64,000 nt of DNA from Erwinia aphidicola (GCF_014773485.1 NZ_JACXBP010000005.1:1-64000), one strand, 5' to 3'. Positions 8,010 through 17,385 are shown, counted from the first letter of the stretch. A program made the numbers and translations. Notes: generated by a model from the letters alone, not told the origin.

Positions 8010-8243
8010 TCAGCCAGTTTTTAAACGGCAGGATATCTTCATGGAAAAGTAAATAATTCCTGCCGAAAAAAGAAGTATTAGGAGATGACCAATCAGATTA
8101 CCCGAATTAAAAGCGTAAATACCACCATTATCAATCATCTCTTTTAACACAATAAACATACTTACAAAGAAAAAAACAAAGATTACAGCAAAAACAGCGA
8201 TAACCAGCATTACAAATATGCGCAAATATTTTTTGATGTCCAT
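8010..8243 (-). CDS. Small two-helix membrane protein, orphan immunity paralogue (copy 2)
   Basis: 77 aa, starting MDIKKYLRIFVML, with the same two helices as copy 1 and a loop reading GGIYAFNSGNLIGHL. Changes cluster at the end of helix 1, in the loop and in the tail (CRLKTG, shorter than copy 1). The upstream spacer also aligns with that of copy 1 (TAAATTCAC, CCTTGATTAT-type matches), so the duplication includes the control region. Its own toxin partner is reduced to the 11-codon remnant at 7972-8007, making this an orphan. The open frame has been kept, which suggests it is still useful. Confidence 0.6.
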   Translation of the reverse strand: MDIKKYLRIFVMLVIAVFAVIFVFFFVSMFIVLKEMIDNGGIYAFNSGNLIGHLLILLFSAGIIYFSMKISCRLKTG

Positions 8244-8365
8244 TCTGTACTAGCTCCCTGAGTTATAAATTCACTTTTATCGTACACTTATTTCTATTTT
8301 ACTATCAATCCTTGATTATCTGATGAAATTAAAATCCATCCTATATTTTGCCTTGGCTGACGACC

Positions 8366-9121
8366 TCAGCCGTGGCTCTTAAAACGCCCCAGCAGCTTGT
8401 AGCGCGACCCCGGGTAGAGCAGCTTTGCATAGGTCACCACTTTGCTGTCGCTCCAGGTCTGGCGGCGGATCAGCAGGCAAGGCTCCTGCGCTTCAATGGC
8501 CAAAAGCTGGCACTGCTGGGCATCCGGCAGCACCGCTTCAACGATATGTTCCCCGGCGGTTAATGGGGCGACGCGCATCAGATAGGTGTACGGCGTCTGG
8601 CTGTGATAATCCTGCTGCAGATAATCAGGCGCCACCAGCGGGTTGACGACGCGCTCTTCCAGCTGCACCGGCAGGTCATTTTCAAAATGGACGATAAGCG
8701 ATTGGAACAGCGTTTGCCCGGTCGTTAATCCGAGCACCGCCGCCTGCTCTGGATCGGCTTTGCTTTCGCGCAGCGTGAGAATTTTGCAGCTGTGACTATG
8801 GCCGCGCTGGGCAATCTCTTCAGCAATATTATGCACTTCCAACATCGCGGTGTAGCCTTTCATCTCCGCGACAAAGGTCCCCACGCCCTGCATACGCATC
8901 AGATAACCTTCGCTGGTCAGCTCGCGCAATGCCCGGTTGATGGTCATCCTGCTGACGCCGAGTTCATTGACCAGTTCGCTTTCGGACGGCACGCGCTGGT
9001 TGGCTTTCCATACCCCTTCACTAATCTGGCTGATAATCGCCTGCTTGACACGCTGATAGATTGGCGCGGGCTGATCGCTCATGGCGGCGGAGAGTTGTGA
9101 AATGGCAGTCTGCACGACCAT
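8366..9121 (-). CDS. hutC: Histidine utilization repressor HutC
   Basis: GntR-family repressor of the HutC/UTRA class, 251 aa. A winged helix-turn-helix sits at about residues 20-85 (PIYQRVKQAI, PSESELVNELGVSRMTINRALRELTSEGYL, GVGTFV), followed by the UTRA ligand domain to the end. It binds hut operators and is released by urocanate. The ATG at 9121 has AAGGAA 6 nt upstream; an inner ATG (MSDQPAPIYQR) is an alternative. A TGTATATACA operator lies about 55 bp upstream of the start, so it should repress itself. Its 3' side borders the toxin/immunity-like island, and a diverged piece of hutC lies at 7916. Confidence 0.93.
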   Translation of the reverse strand: MVVQTAISQLSAAMSDQPAPIYQRVKQAIISQISEGVWKANQRVPSESELVNELGVSRMTINRALRELTSEGYLMRMQGVGTFVAEMKGYTAMLEVHNIAEEIAQRGHSHSCKILTLRESKADPEQAAVLGLTTGQTLFQSLIVHFENDLPVQLEERVVNPLVAPDYLQQDYHSQTPYTYLMRVAPLTAGEHIVEAVLPDAQQCQLLAIEAQEPCLLIRRQTWSDSKVVTYAKLLYPGSRYKLLGRFKSHG

Positions 9122-9174
9122 AGCAAGTTCCTTGTAGTGGTAATAACGGGCAGTTTACTGACTTCATTCTTGAA

Positions 9175-9184
9175 TGTATATACA
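9175..9184. promoter_or_regulatory. HutC operator upstream of hutC
   Basis: Perfect TGTATATACA, extended to ATGTATATACAT, identical in its core to the site at 4945-4954. Probably used for HutC autoregulation. Confidence 0.7.
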
Positions 9185-9332
9185 TCCTCTTTGCACCGGA
9201 AAATGGCAAATTGAACCAGCATGGTGCAGCGCAGCGTCGCGCAGGGCGCCTACTGCGCGTCAGTCGAGTTTAAAAGTGCGCTCAAAGCAACCAAATTCAT
9301 ATTTGTGACGCAGGTGGCACAACTCTTGCTGG

Positions 9333-9345
9333 TTGTATAGACAAG
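9333..9345. promoter_or_regulatory. HutC operator 1 upstream of hutH
   Basis: TTGTATAGACAAG, an imperfect palindrome with TTGT/ACAA ends. It is the reverse complement, bar one end base, of the site at 9404-9416. Confidence 0.6.
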
Positions 9346-9403
9346 ACTATACACATGTGATTCACTCAATGATGTCTTCGACTCATATTCATTGCACACG
9401 CAC

Positions 9404-9416
9404 TTGTCTATACAGG
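9404..9416. promoter_or_regulatory. HutC operator 2 overlapping the hutH ribosome binding site
   Basis: CTTGTCTATACAG lies directly before and into the GGAG of hutH (9415-9418), so bound repressor would block the start of the hutH message. It mirrors the site at 9333-9345, 71 bp away, which would allow looping or paired binding. Confidence 0.6.
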
Positions 9417-9424
9417 AGTATACC

Positions 9425-10969
9425 ATGTCACTGACTACACATCATTGTCTGCTCACACCGGGCAAGGTGGACCTGGCCACCCTAAAAGCGATTTATCGCG
9501 GTGGGGTAAAACTGGCGCTGGACGAGCCATCACGCAGCCGTATTCAGCAGGCGAGTGCGACCGTGGATGCTATCGTCAGCTCCGGCAAGGTCACCTACGG
9601 CATCAATACCGGGTTCGGTAAGCTGGCGCAAACCACCATTCCCAACGAGCGCCTGGCCGAACTGCAGCGCAACCTGGTCCTGTCGCACAGCGTCGGTCTC
9701 GGAGAGTTGCTGCCGGATGATGTCGCGCGTGTGATCATGGCGACGAAAGTGATCAGCCTTTCTCGCGGCCACTCCGGTATTCGTATTGAACTGGTGGACG
9801 GCCTGATTAGCCTGTTTAACGCGGGTGTGATGCCGTGCATTCCAGAGAAAGGATCGGTCGGTGCTTCCGGCGATCTCGCCCCGCTGGCGCATCTCTCGCT
9901 GATGCTGCTGGGTGAAGGCGAAGTGCGCGTGGCGGGCAAACTGATGCCAGCCACGCAGGGGTTAGCCCTCGCCGGGCTGGAGCCCTTTGTGCTGGGGCCG
10001 AAAGAGGGCCTGGCGCTGCTCAACGGTACCCAGGTGTCTACTGCGCTGGCACTGCGCGGCCTGTTCGAAGCAGAAAACGCCTTCGCCGCCGGGCTGGTAG
10101 CCGGGTCGCTGTCGCTGGAAGCGATTAAAGGTTCGCTTAAACCTTTTGACCATCGCATTCATGAAGCACGCGGCCAGCAGGGGCAGATTGACGTTGCCGC
10201 AGCGGTCAGTGCCCTGCTGGAGGGCAGCGATATTCTGCCTTCACATGCCAACTGCGGGCGCGTACAGGATCCCTACTCGATTCGCTGCGTGCCGCAGGTG
10301 ATGGGTGCCTGCCTCGATAACCTCAACCACGCAGCAAAAGTGCTGCAGATCGAAGCTAACGCCGCATCCGATAACCCGCTGGTATTCACCGATACGGGTG
10401 AAGTGATCTCCGGCGGCAACTTCCATGCAGAGCCGGTAGCCTTTGCCGCCGATATTATCGCGCTGGCGGTGGCCGAAATCGGTGCCATTTCCGAACGTCG
10501 CCTCGCCCTGCTGCTGGATACCGGGCTGTCCGGGCTGCCGCCGTTCCTGGTGAACGATGGCGGGGTCAATTCCGGCTTTATGATCGCCCAGGTTACCGCC
10601 GCCGCGCTGGCTTCAGAAAACAAATCCCTTGCCCATCCGGGCAGCGTCGACAGCCTGCCAACCTCAGCTAACCAGGAAGATCACGTGTCGATGGCAACCT
10701 ACGCCGCGCGTCGCCTCGGCGCCATGTGCTTTAACACCGCCGCTGTGGTCGGTATCGAAGCGATGGCCGCCGCGCAGGGTATTGATTTCCATCGCCCGCT
10801 GCGCAGTTCACCGCAGCTGGAGCAGGTGTTGGCCAGCATTCGCCAGCGCGTGCCTTACCTCGAAAAAGATCGCCTGATGGCGCCTGATATTGAACAGATG
10901 CGCCTGTGGGCCAGCCAGGATACCTGGCCGGAAATGATTGCCGCGCTGCTGCCCGCACGCGCTCGCTAA
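9425..10969 (+). CDS. hutH: Histidine ammonia-lyase HutH
   Basis: Converts L-histidine to trans-urocanate and ammonia, the first step. 514 aa. The self-forming MIO cofactor triad Ala-Ser-Gly is visible in [15 protein letters not shown] (about residues 147-149). Other family marks are [11 protein letters not shown] near residue 58 and [14 protein letters not shown] near residue 418. The ATG at 9425 is used because GGAG stands 6 nt before it; an in-frame TTG at 9392 would read through the operator and is unlikely. The gene is followed after 26 bp by hutU. Confidence 0.96.
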   Translation: MSLTTHHCLLTPGKVDLATLKAIYRGGVKLALDEPSRSRIQQASATVDAIVSSGKVTYGINTGFGKLAQTTIPNERLAELQRNLVLSHSVGLGELLPDDVARVIMATKVISLSRGHSGIRIELVDGLISLFNAGVMPCIPEKGSVGASGDLAPLAHLSLMLLGEGEVRVAGKLMPATQGLALAGLEPFVLGPKEGLALLNGTQVSTALALRGLFEAENAFAAGLVAGSLSLEAIKGSLKPFDHRIHEARGQQGQIDVAAAVSALLEGSDILPSHANCGRVQDPYSIRCVPQVMGACLDNLNHAAKVLQIEANAASDNPLVFTDTGEVISGGNFHAEPVAFAADIIALAVAEIGAISERRLALLLDTGLSGLPPFLVNDGGVNSGFMIAQVTAAALASENKSLAHPGSVDSLPTSANQEDHVSMATYAARRLGAMCFNTAAVVGIEAMAAAQGIDFHRPLRSSPQLEQVLASIRQRVPYLEKDRLMAPDIEQMRLWASQDTWPEMIAALLPARAR

Positions 10970-10995
10970 GCCTTAATCCTTTGGAGGAAACTGTT

Positions 10996-12681
10996 ATGAC
11001 CGAGTCCGTAAGCAAAGCCGTCGCGCGTACCATTCGTGCCCCGCATGGTAGCACTCTGCACTGCGCCAACTGGCTGATTGAAGCCGCGTACCGCATGATC
11101 CAAAACAACCTCGATCCGGACGTGGCCGAGCGCCCGGAAGATCTGGTGGTGTACGGCGGTATTGGTAAAGCGGCGCGTAACTGGGAGTGTTTCGAGCAGA
11201 TCCTGCGTTCACTGCAAGCGCTGCAGCCGGAAGAGACGCTGCTGGTGCAGTCCGGCAAGCCGGTGGGCGTTTTCCGCACACATGCCGATGCGCCACGCGT
11301 ACTGATCGCAAACTCCAACCTGGTGCCGCACTGGGCGACCTGGGACCACTTCCACGAGCTGGATAAAGCGGGCCTGATGATGTACGGCCAGATGACCGCC
11401 GGGTCCTGGATCTACATTGGTGCCCAGGGCATCGTGCAGGGAACGTTTGAAACCTTCGCCGAAGCCGGCCGCCAGCACTTTGACGGCGACTTAATCGGTA
11501 AGTGGATCCTCACCGCCGGGCTGGGCGGCATGGGCGGTGCGCAACCGCTGGCGGGCGTGCTGGCCGGGGCATCAGTGCTGGCAGTGGAGTGCCAGGAGTC
11601 GCGTATCGACTTCCGCCTGCGCACCCGCTACCTCGACTACAAGGCTTACAGCATTGAAGAAGCGCTGGATATCATCACTAAAGCCAATAAAGAGAAGCGT
11701 GCCATCTCCGTTGGCCTGCTGGGTAACGCCGCCGAAATCCTGCCGGAGCTGGTTAAGCGTGCTAAAGCAGGCGGCATGAAGCCGGATATCGTCACCGATC
11801 AAACCTCCGCGCACGATCCGATTAACGGCTATCTGCCTGCGGGCTGGGATCTGGCGCGCTGGGAGTCCGAGCGCAAAACGAATCCTAAAGCCGTCGAAAA
11901 AGCGGCACGCGCTTCAATGGCGGTCCACGTGCAGGCGATGCTCGACTTCTGCCATATGGGCATTCCCACTGTCGACTACGGCAACAATATTCGTCAGGTC
12001 GCGCTGGAAGAAGGAGTGAAAAACGCCTTTGATTTCCCAGGCTTCGTTCCTGCCTATATCCGTCCGCTGTTCTGCGAAGGTAAAGGCCCGTTCCGCTGGG
12101 TGGCTCTCTCTGGCGATCCGGAGGATATCTATAAGACTGACGCCAAACTAAAAGAGCTGTTCCCGGACCATAAAAACCTGCACCGCTGGCTGGATATGGC
12201 GCAGGAGCGCATCGCTTTCCAGGGCCTTCCGGCACGTATCTGCTGGCTGGGCCTGGGCGAGCGCCATCTGGCGGGCCTGGCCTTTAACGAAATGGTGCGC
12301 AACGGCGAGCTGAAGGCGCCCGTCGTCATCGGTCGCGATCACCTTGACTGCGGCTCGGTCGCCTCGCCAAACCGTGAAACCGAAGCGATGAAGGACGGTT
12401 CAGATGCCGTTTCTGACTGGCCGCTGCTCAACGCCCTGCTGAACACCGCAGGCGGCGCGACCTGGGTCAGCCTGCACCACGGCGGCGGCGTGGGTATGGG
12501 CTTCTCACAGCATGCAGGGGTCGTCATTGTCGCCGACGGTACCAAAGAAGCCGACAAGCGCCTGGGCCGCGTGCTGTGGAATGATCCCGCCACCGGCGTG
12601 ATGCGCCACGCGGATGCCGGTTATGACATCGCCAAAAACTGCGCTCATCAGCACGAGCTCAATCTGCCGATGGTCAAATAA
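10996..12681 (+). CDS. hutU: Urocanate hydratase HutU
   Basis: Adds water to urocanate to form 4-imidazolone-5-propanoate, the second step, using tightly bound NAD+ as an electrophile. 561 aa, the usual family length. Marks include [15 protein letters not shown], the glycine-rich [15 protein letters not shown] for NAD+ binding and the late [15 protein letters not shown]. The ATG at 10996 has GGAGGAAA 7 nt upstream; upstream in-frame codons overlap hutH and are rejected. hutH and hutU form one unit ended by the terminator at 12689. Confidence 0.96.
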   Translation: MTESVSKAVARTIRAPHGSTLHCANWLIEAAYRMIQNNLDPDVAERPEDLVVYGGIGKAARNWECFEQILRSLQALQPEETLLVQSGKPVGVFRTHADAPRVLIANSNLVPHWATWDHFHELDKAGLMMYGQMTAGSWIYIGAQGIVQGTFETFAEAGRQHFDGDLIGKWILTAGLGGMGGAQPLAGVLAGASVLAVECQESRIDFRLRTRYLDYKAYSIEEALDIITKANKEKRAISVGLLGNAAEILPELVKRAKAGGMKPDIVTDQTSAHDPINGYLPAGWDLARWESERKTNPKAVEKAARASMAVHVQAMLDFCHMGIPTVDYGNNIRQVALEEGVKNAFDFPGFVPAYIRPLFCEGKGPFRWVALSGDPEDIYKTDAKLKELFPDHKNLHRWLDMAQERIAFQGLPARICWLGLGERHLAGLAFNEMVRNGELKAPVVIGRDHLDCGSVASPNRETEAMKDGSDAVSDWPLLNALLNTAGGATWVSLHHGGGVGMGFSQHAGVVIVADGTKEADKRLGRVLWNDPATGVMRHADAGYDIAKNCAHQHELNLPMVK

Positions 12682-12688
12682 CGCCGCA

Positions 12689-12715
12689 ACGGGCCTGGTC
12701 TGCAGGCCCGTTTTT
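12689..12715 (+). terminator. Rho-independent terminator of hutHU
   Basis: Perfect 9-bp stem ACGGGCCTG / CAGGCCCGT with a 5-nt loop, followed by TTTTT. Confidence 0.92.
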
Positions 12716-12805
12716 CATCGCATCACTGCCCCTCTTACCCGCGTTTTATGCTAACTTATTTCCTGCCCGCTAAGTGAATAGCGCCCCGTACAGGAGACGT
12801 AACCG

Positions 12806-13960
12806 ATGGCCATTCCCCTTTCGCTGATTGAAGAAGCCACAGGCTGGCGCAGGATGCTGCACGCCCAACCTGAAATGGGCTATCAGGAACATCAAACGGC
12901 TCAAATGGTGGCGCAACAGCTCACCGCAATGGGGCTACAGGTGCATCGTGGGCTGGCGGGCACTGGCGTGGTGGGCACGCTGGAAAACGGCCCCGGCCCA
13001 ACGATAGGCCTGCGGGCAGATATGGATGCATTACCGATCACCGAATTAGGCAGCGCCGCTCACCGCTCGACCCGCCCCGGCGTGATGCATGCCTGCGGCC
13101 ATGACGGCCATACCGCGATACTGCTGGCCGCTGCCAGGCACCTGAGCAGCACGCGCAACTTTAGTGGCACGCTGCATTTTGTCTTTCAGCCTGCGGAGGA
13201 AAACCTCGGCGGCGCACGACGCATGGTGGAAGAGGGGCTGTTTAACCTGTTCCCGATGGATGCTATTTACGGCATGCACAACTGGCCGGGGCTGCCCGCC
13301 GGGCACGTTGCGGTTAATGAAGGGGCGATGATGGCGTCGCTCGATTCGTTTGAAATTACCCTGCGCGGCCGCAGCTGCCATGCGGCGATGCCGGAAAACG
13401 GCGCGGACCCGATTGTCGCCGCCGCGCAGCTGATCCTGGCGCTGCAAACCATTCCTTCGCGCCGCCTGTCACCGCTGGCATCTGCGGTGGTCAGCATTAC
13501 GCAGATCAACGGCGGTGAAGCGATTAACGTGATCCCGGAAAATGTGGTGCTGCGCGGCACGCTGCGCTGCCTGCAGGCCGATGTGCGCCAGCGCGTGCGT
13601 CAGATGATTGACGAGTTTGTCACCACCTTTACCGCCCCGCTGGGCATTGACGGCAGCATCGACTATCAGACCGATTATCCGGTAACCGCAAACCACGCGC
13701 AGGAAGCCGCCAGGGTGCGCGACTGTGCATTAACCTTGCTGCCTGCGGAAAAAGTGCAGTGGAATGTGAACCCGTCGATGGCATCAGAGGATTTTGCCTG
13801 CATGCTGGAAGCCTGCCCGGGCGCCTATTTCTGGCTGGGTGCGGATGGAGAGACGCCGTCAGCGCCGCTGCACAATGCAGGTTACGATTTTAACGATGCG
13901 CTGATCGGCCCCGGTATTGCGCTGTGGACCGCGCTGGCAGAGCAGCTGTTGCCACGTTGA
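12806..13960 (+). CDS. M20 family amidohydrolase/metallopeptidase
   Basis: 384-aa di-zinc hydrolase of the M20D (hippurate hydrolase/IAA-amino acid hydrolase) type. The metal and catalytic marks are GLRADMDALPITE near residue 72, MHACGHDGHTAILL near residue 95 and FQPAEENLGGARRMVEEG near residue 130. It probably removes an acyl group from an N-acyl amino acid; the substrate is unknown. No signal peptide, so cytosolic. It starts 90 bp after the hutHU terminator with GGAGACG upstream and is a separate unit, although an N-acyl-histidine or other amide feeding the pathway is conceivable. Confidence 0.88.
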   Translation: MAIPLSLIEEATGWRRMLHAQPEMGYQEHQTAQMVAQQLTAMGLQVHRGLAGTGVVGTLENGPGPTIGLRADMDALPITELGSAAHRSTRPGVMHACGHDGHTAILLAAARHLSSTRNFSGTLHFVFQPAEENLGGARRMVEEGLFNLFPMDAIYGMHNWPGLPAGHVAVNEGAMMASLDSFEITLRGRSCHAAMPENGADPIVAAAQLILALQTIPSRRLSPLASAVVSITQINGGEAINVIPENVVLRGTLRCLQADVRQRVRQMIDEFVTTFTAPLGIDGSIDYQTDYPVTANHAQEAARVRDCALTLLPAEKVQWNVNPSMASEDFACMLEACPGAYFWLGADGETPSAPLHNAGYDFNDALIGPGIALWTALAEQLLPR

Positions 13961-13970
13961 TCATCGCAGC

Positions 13971-14003
13971 GGGCGGACCGGAAAAGAGGGTCCGCCCCTA
14001 CAC
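13971..14003. repeat. GTAGGGG-type inverted repeat, copy A
   Basis: GGGCGGACC...GGTCCGCCC with the CCCCTAC end, 33 bp. One of a family of intergenic repeats in this window. Confidence 0.65.
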
Positions 14004-14038
14004 AAGACAATGTACAGAATGGCCATATTATCCCCCCT

Positions 14039-14071
14039 GTAGGGGACGACCATTTTTTGCGGTCGTCCCGT
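14039..14071. repeat. GTAGGGG-type inverted repeat, copy B
   Basis: GTAGGGGACGACC, a T-rich loop, then GGTCGTCCC. It lies head-on to copy A, 35 bp apart, and a third partial copy follows. Confidence 0.65.
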
Positions 14072-14095
14072 GCCGAGAGTTGCCCCGGTGATGAA

Positions 14096-14117
14096 GACCA
14101 TTTTTCCGGTCGTCCCT
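14096..14117. repeat. GTAGGGG-type repeat, partial copy C
   Basis: GACCATTTTTCCGGTCGTCCC repeats the loop and right arm of copy B without the GTAGGGG end. Confidence 0.5.
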
Positions 14118-14124
14118 TTACGCC

Positions 14125-15102
14125 TTAATACCCCGCCTGAGCAATCAATTCTAACGCCCCATCGAGATCCGCGGCGCGCCCGGTGGCAAGGTAGCAGCAG
14201 GCGATCTGCAGCCGCAGCGACTGCGGCACCGGGACTTCCTGTGCCAGGCAACGATGGATCCACGCGGCGGTGGTTTCGGCATCCTTTGCACCCGGCAACG
14301 CACCGTCGCTCAGCACCGGCTCATCCTGGCGCCCCAGCAGCTGCTCCGGCTGTGCACCGGCAATCAGGCTGATTGCCGGGCAGCGCTGCGGGTTAGCGTA
14401 AACCTCCCCTTCTGTGCCGTTGAGCAGCAGCCCGCGCCCGCCAATATCGCTGAAGAACTTGCCGACGCGCGGGATATATTCCGGGTGCGATACGCTGGCG
14501 AGGCGCAGCGCAGCGTCCTCGGCAAACGGCGTCGCCAGCTTAGCCAGCGTATGGGCGCTGTTGCGCACTCCCATACGCCAGCGCAGCGAGAGCTGCTGCT
14601 CCATCGCCGGGCACAGCGTTCCGATGGTGATAAACGCCAGTTCACCGGCGTCCAGCTTGGCCTGCGCTTCAGCCGCTGAAGCCACCGGCGCGATACCCAG
14701 TGCGGCGAACACCGCTTCGCTGGTAACGCGAGTCGGATCGTCGCTAACGCCATGCATCAGCACCGGGAAACCGAGGCGAGAGAGCAGCAGCGCCAGCAGC
14801 GGCGTAAGGTTGCCCTGGCGGCGTGCACCGTTATAGCTGGGGATGACAACAGGCATAGGCAGGTGCGCAGGCGGCCTCAACCGCGGCATCTGCTCCTGCA
14901 TCGCCTGGTAGAAGCCGAGCATCTCCTCTTCGCCTTCACCTTTGATGCGCAGCGCAATCAGGATCCCGCCCAGCTCCAGCTCGGGCACGTTGCCGGCCAG
15001 CATCTGGCGATACAGGTCGCGGGCGGTATCAATATCAATATCGCGCGCGTGATTTTTGCCGCGCCCGACCTCTTTAATAATCTTGTTATATTCCATACTC
15101 AT
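14125..15102 (-). CDS. ybiB: YbiB, TrpD2-like nucleic-acid-binding protein
   Basis: 325 aa with the fold of anthranilate phosphoribosyltransferase (glycosyl transferase family 3). The E. coli YbiB protein binds nucleic acid and does not make tryptophan. Marks are the N-terminal helical part (DIDTARDLYRQMLAGNVPELELGGILIALRIKGE-like, about residues 22-55) and VIPSYNGARRQGNLTPL in place of the phosphoribosyl loop. The GTGD-type PRPP motif of TrpD is replaced. It follows dinG in the same direction by 15 bp, the same order as in E. coli, and shares the LexA-controlled promoter. Confidence 0.88.
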   Translation of the reverse strand: MSMEYNKIIKEVGRGKNHARDIDIDTARDLYRQMLAGNVPELELGGILIALRIKGEGEEEMLGFYQAMQEQMPRLRPPAHLPMPVVIPSYNGARRQGNLTPLLALLLSRLGFPVLMHGVSDDPTRVTSEAVFAALGIAPVASAAEAQAKLDAGELAFITIGTLCPAMEQQLSLRWRMGVRNSAHTLAKLATPFAEDAALRLASVSHPEYIPRVGKFFSDIGGRGLLLNGTEGEVYANPQRCPAISLIAGAQPEQLLGRQDEPVLSDGALPGAKDAETTAAWIHRCLAQEVPVPQSLRLQIACCYLATGRAADLDGALELIAQAGY

Positions 15103-15117
15103 GCCTGGTTGTCTCGA

Positions 15118-17280
15118 TTAACGACGCCGCCTGCCTGCGGGTTTTGGCCTCATGGCAGGCGTCACGGCTTTCGGCAGCTCGCCCTCCGGCATGGGCGGCT
15201 GCTCTATTGGGAATACCGGTAGCGCACCCAGCAGGCGCGCACCATAGCTTTTGCTGATCAGACGGCGGTCATAAATAATAATCTCGCCGAAGCAGTCATG
15301 GCTGCGGATCAGGCGGCCAACCTGCTGGATAAGATTAAACGACGCGCTCGGCAGGCTCTGCACTTCAAACGGATAGCGCTTAAGGCTTTTCAGCCACTCG
15401 CCCTCGGTCAAAATAACCGGACTGTCGACCGGGGGGAAAGCAATTTTATGGATATGCACCTGGGATAGCAGGTCACCTTTAAGATCCAGCCCTTCGGCGA
15501 ACGACTGTAACCCTACCAGCACGCTGGTTTCGCCCTGCTCTACGCGTTTGCGGTGCAGCGCCACCAGTGCCGGGCGCGGCTTGTCGCCCTGTACCAGCAT
15601 CATCAGGCGCAGCTCGGGCAGATAGGCGATAAACTGCTGCATCGCCCGATTGCTGGCGAACAGTACCAGGATCCCTTTGTGCTGCGCCTCTTTGATCTGC
15701 TGGCGAAAAAAGTGCGCTATTTCAGCCAGGTGCATCACTTCATTCGCCAGCATCGGCTCATATTTCATCTGCGGAATAACCAGCTTGCCCTGCGTGACGT
15801 GGTTAAACGGCGAGTCGAGTGAGACAAAGCGATCGCCCGCCTTTTCACTCAGGCCGGACATCTCCTGCAGGCGCTGGAAGCTGTTGAGGGACCGCAGCGT
15901 GGCGGAGGTGACCACCACGTGAGGGATCTTACGCCACAGCAGCTTTTCCAGCTGATCGCTGACGCGGATCCCGGCGCAGTGAAACAGCAGGTGCGCATTG
16001 CCATCGCGGATCTCCCGCGCCACCCACTTTGACACCGGCGCACCGGAAGCCTGCTCCATCGCCGCCAGCCGCCACAGCTTGCTGCTGGCTTCAAACCAGC
16101 CCAGCGCACGATTCATCTGGATCAGCGTGCGCTGCAGCCGCACCACGTCAAACTGGCCGCTCTTCTCGCTGAGGTCGTTCATCAACCCTTCCGCCAGCCC
16201 GCGCAGCGCATCGCTGAGCTTGAACAGGCGGGCGCAAAGGGTGAGGATCTCCTCAGGCAGCAGGCCCATCTCAAAGCGGTACTCGCCCTCCTGGCCGTCC
16301 GGCGGCAGGTACAGGCCGAGGATCTGTGACAGCATCTGCAGCTGCTCACGCACCTCTTCACAGTGCGCTTTCAGTTTGTCTGGGTGGCTAAGCGGCGGCG
16401 GGCGCTTCGGGCGGAACTGCGCGAGGCACTGCTCCACCAGGCGGCAGAACAGGTCGAGCTGCAGCATGGTCCAGCCCGGGGTGATCTCACCGCTCATTTC
16501 GAGCGCATCACGCGCCACGTCGGGCAGATGGTGGCCTTCGTCCAGCACCAGCAGCAGGTTCTTCGGCGGCGGCAGCACCGATTCGGTTTCCAGCGCCGCC
16601 ATCACCAGCGCGTGGTTCGCCACCACCACGTCGGCGTTCTCAATTTCACGCCGCGCCACGTAAAACGGGCACTCGCGGAACCAGTTGCAGTTACTGCCGA
16701 GACAGTTGGCTTTATCGGTGCTGAGGCGCTGCCACAGCGAATCTTCGATATTTTCCGCGCTGTGGTCGCGCAGGCCATCCCACTGATAGCGCTTAAGGGA
16801 TTTTTCCAGTTCGGTGCAGATCGCGCGCTCATCTTTACTGGCGGTCATATCGTCGTCGAGAAACAGCAGCAGATCGCCCTGATTCTCTTCGTCCGTCGCC
16901 AGCGCCGACAGGTTGCGCGGGCAGACGTAGCGCCCGCGGCCAAAGGCGGCGGTGAACTTCAGTTCGGGGATAATCTTTTTCAGCAGCGGCAGATCCTTGC
17001 TGAAAATCTGGTCCTGCAGCGCCACGTTGGCGGTACTGACCACCAGCGGTTTTTCTTCAGCGCGGCTAACGGCAATGCCGGGGATCAGGTAGGAGAGCGT
17101 CTTACCCACGCCGGTGGGGGCTTCAATAGCCAGATGACGACCGTCGTCCCCCGACAGCGTTTTAGCCACTTCAGCAATCATCTGCCGCTGGGGAGCACGC
17201 GGAATAAAATCGGGGACTTGCTGTTGCAGGGCTTTATACCACCCGGCAATTTGCGTTTTTAACGCGACAGTTAACGCCAT
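15118..17280 (-). CDS. dinG: ATP-dependent DNA helicase DinG
   Basis: 720-aa 5'-3' superfamily 2 helicase of the XPD/Rad3 type, acting on R-loops and replication-transcription conflicts. Walker A is EAPTGVGKT at residues 53-61. The iron-sulfur cluster cysteines are seen in RYVCPRN and in NCLGSNCNWFRECPF. The DEAH-type box reads LDEGHH, and motif VI is QQVGRLIRS. The ATG at 17280 (MALTVALKT) matches the known enteric start; an ATG three codons earlier is possible. A LexA box lies about 25 bp upstream, as expected of a damage-inducible gene. ybiB follows in the same unit. Confidence 0.96.
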   Translation of the reverse strand: MALTVALKTQIAGWYKALQQQVPDFIPRAPQRQMIAEVAKTLSGDDGRHLAIEAPTGVGKTLSYLIPGIAVSRAEEKPLVVSTANVALQDQIFSKDLPLLKKIIPELKFTAAFGRGRYVCPRNLSALATDEENQGDLLLFLDDDMTASKDERAICTELEKSLKRYQWDGLRDHSAENIEDSLWQRLSTDKANCLGSNCNWFRECPFYVARREIENADVVVANHALVMAALETESVLPPPKNLLLVLDEGHHLPDVARDALEMSGEITPGWTMLQLDLFCRLVEQCLAQFRPKRPPPLSHPDKLKAHCEEVREQLQMLSQILGLYLPPDGQEGEYRFEMGLLPEEILTLCARLFKLSDALRGLAEGLMNDLSEKSGQFDVVRLQRTLIQMNRALGWFEASSKLWRLAAMEQASGAPVSKWVAREIRDGNAHLLFHCAGIRVSDQLEKLLWRKIPHVVVTSATLRSLNSFQRLQEMSGLSEKAGDRFVSLDSPFNHVTQGKLVIPQMKYEPMLANEVMHLAEIAHFFRQQIKEAQHKGILVLFASNRAMQQFIAYLPELRLMMLVQGDKPRPALVALHRKRVEQGETSVLVGLQSFAEGLDLKGDLLSQVHIHKIAFPPVDSPVILTEGEWLKSLKRYPFEVQSLPSASFNLIQQVGRLIRSHDCFGEIIIYDRRLISKSYGARLLGALPVFPIEQPPMPEGELPKAVTPAMRPKPAGRRRR

Positions 17281-17305
17281 GACAACCACTTCCTGCTGAA
17301 CAAGG

Positions 17306-17321
17306 CTGTATTTTTACACAG
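17306..17321. promoter_or_regulatory. LexA (SOS) box of dinG
   Basis: CTGTATTTTTACACAG is CTGT-N8-ACAG, the LexA consensus core, in the dinG promoter region. Confidence 0.85.
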
Positions 17322-17385
17322 TATTGCCGTGGCGTCAGCCTGCAATGACTATTCTCCCGAGACGGCTCGCAGTTTGCCTGGCGTT

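Larger units (their letters stand above)
9122..9424. promoter_or_regulatory. hutC-hutH divergent control region
   Basis: A 303-bp gene-free region between divergent hutC and hutH. It contains one perfect HutC palindrome next to hutC and two oppositely oriented near-copies of CTTGTCTATACA before hutH (listed separately). A weak CRP-like TGTGA at 9304 lacks a proper right half. Nothing else is recognised. Confidence 0.6.

Noticed and set aside
6939-8243. Insertion sequence or transposon
   Set aside because: No transposase, terminal inverted repeats or target duplication is seen; the duplicated parts fit recombination of cassettes.
9304-9322. CRP-binding site before hutH
   Set aside because: TGTGA is present but the right half does not fit TCACA at the correct spacing.
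9392-9424. Upstream TTG start for hutH
   Set aside because: It would place a HutC operator inside the coding sequence; the ATG at 9425 has a good ribosome binding site and gives the usual protein start.
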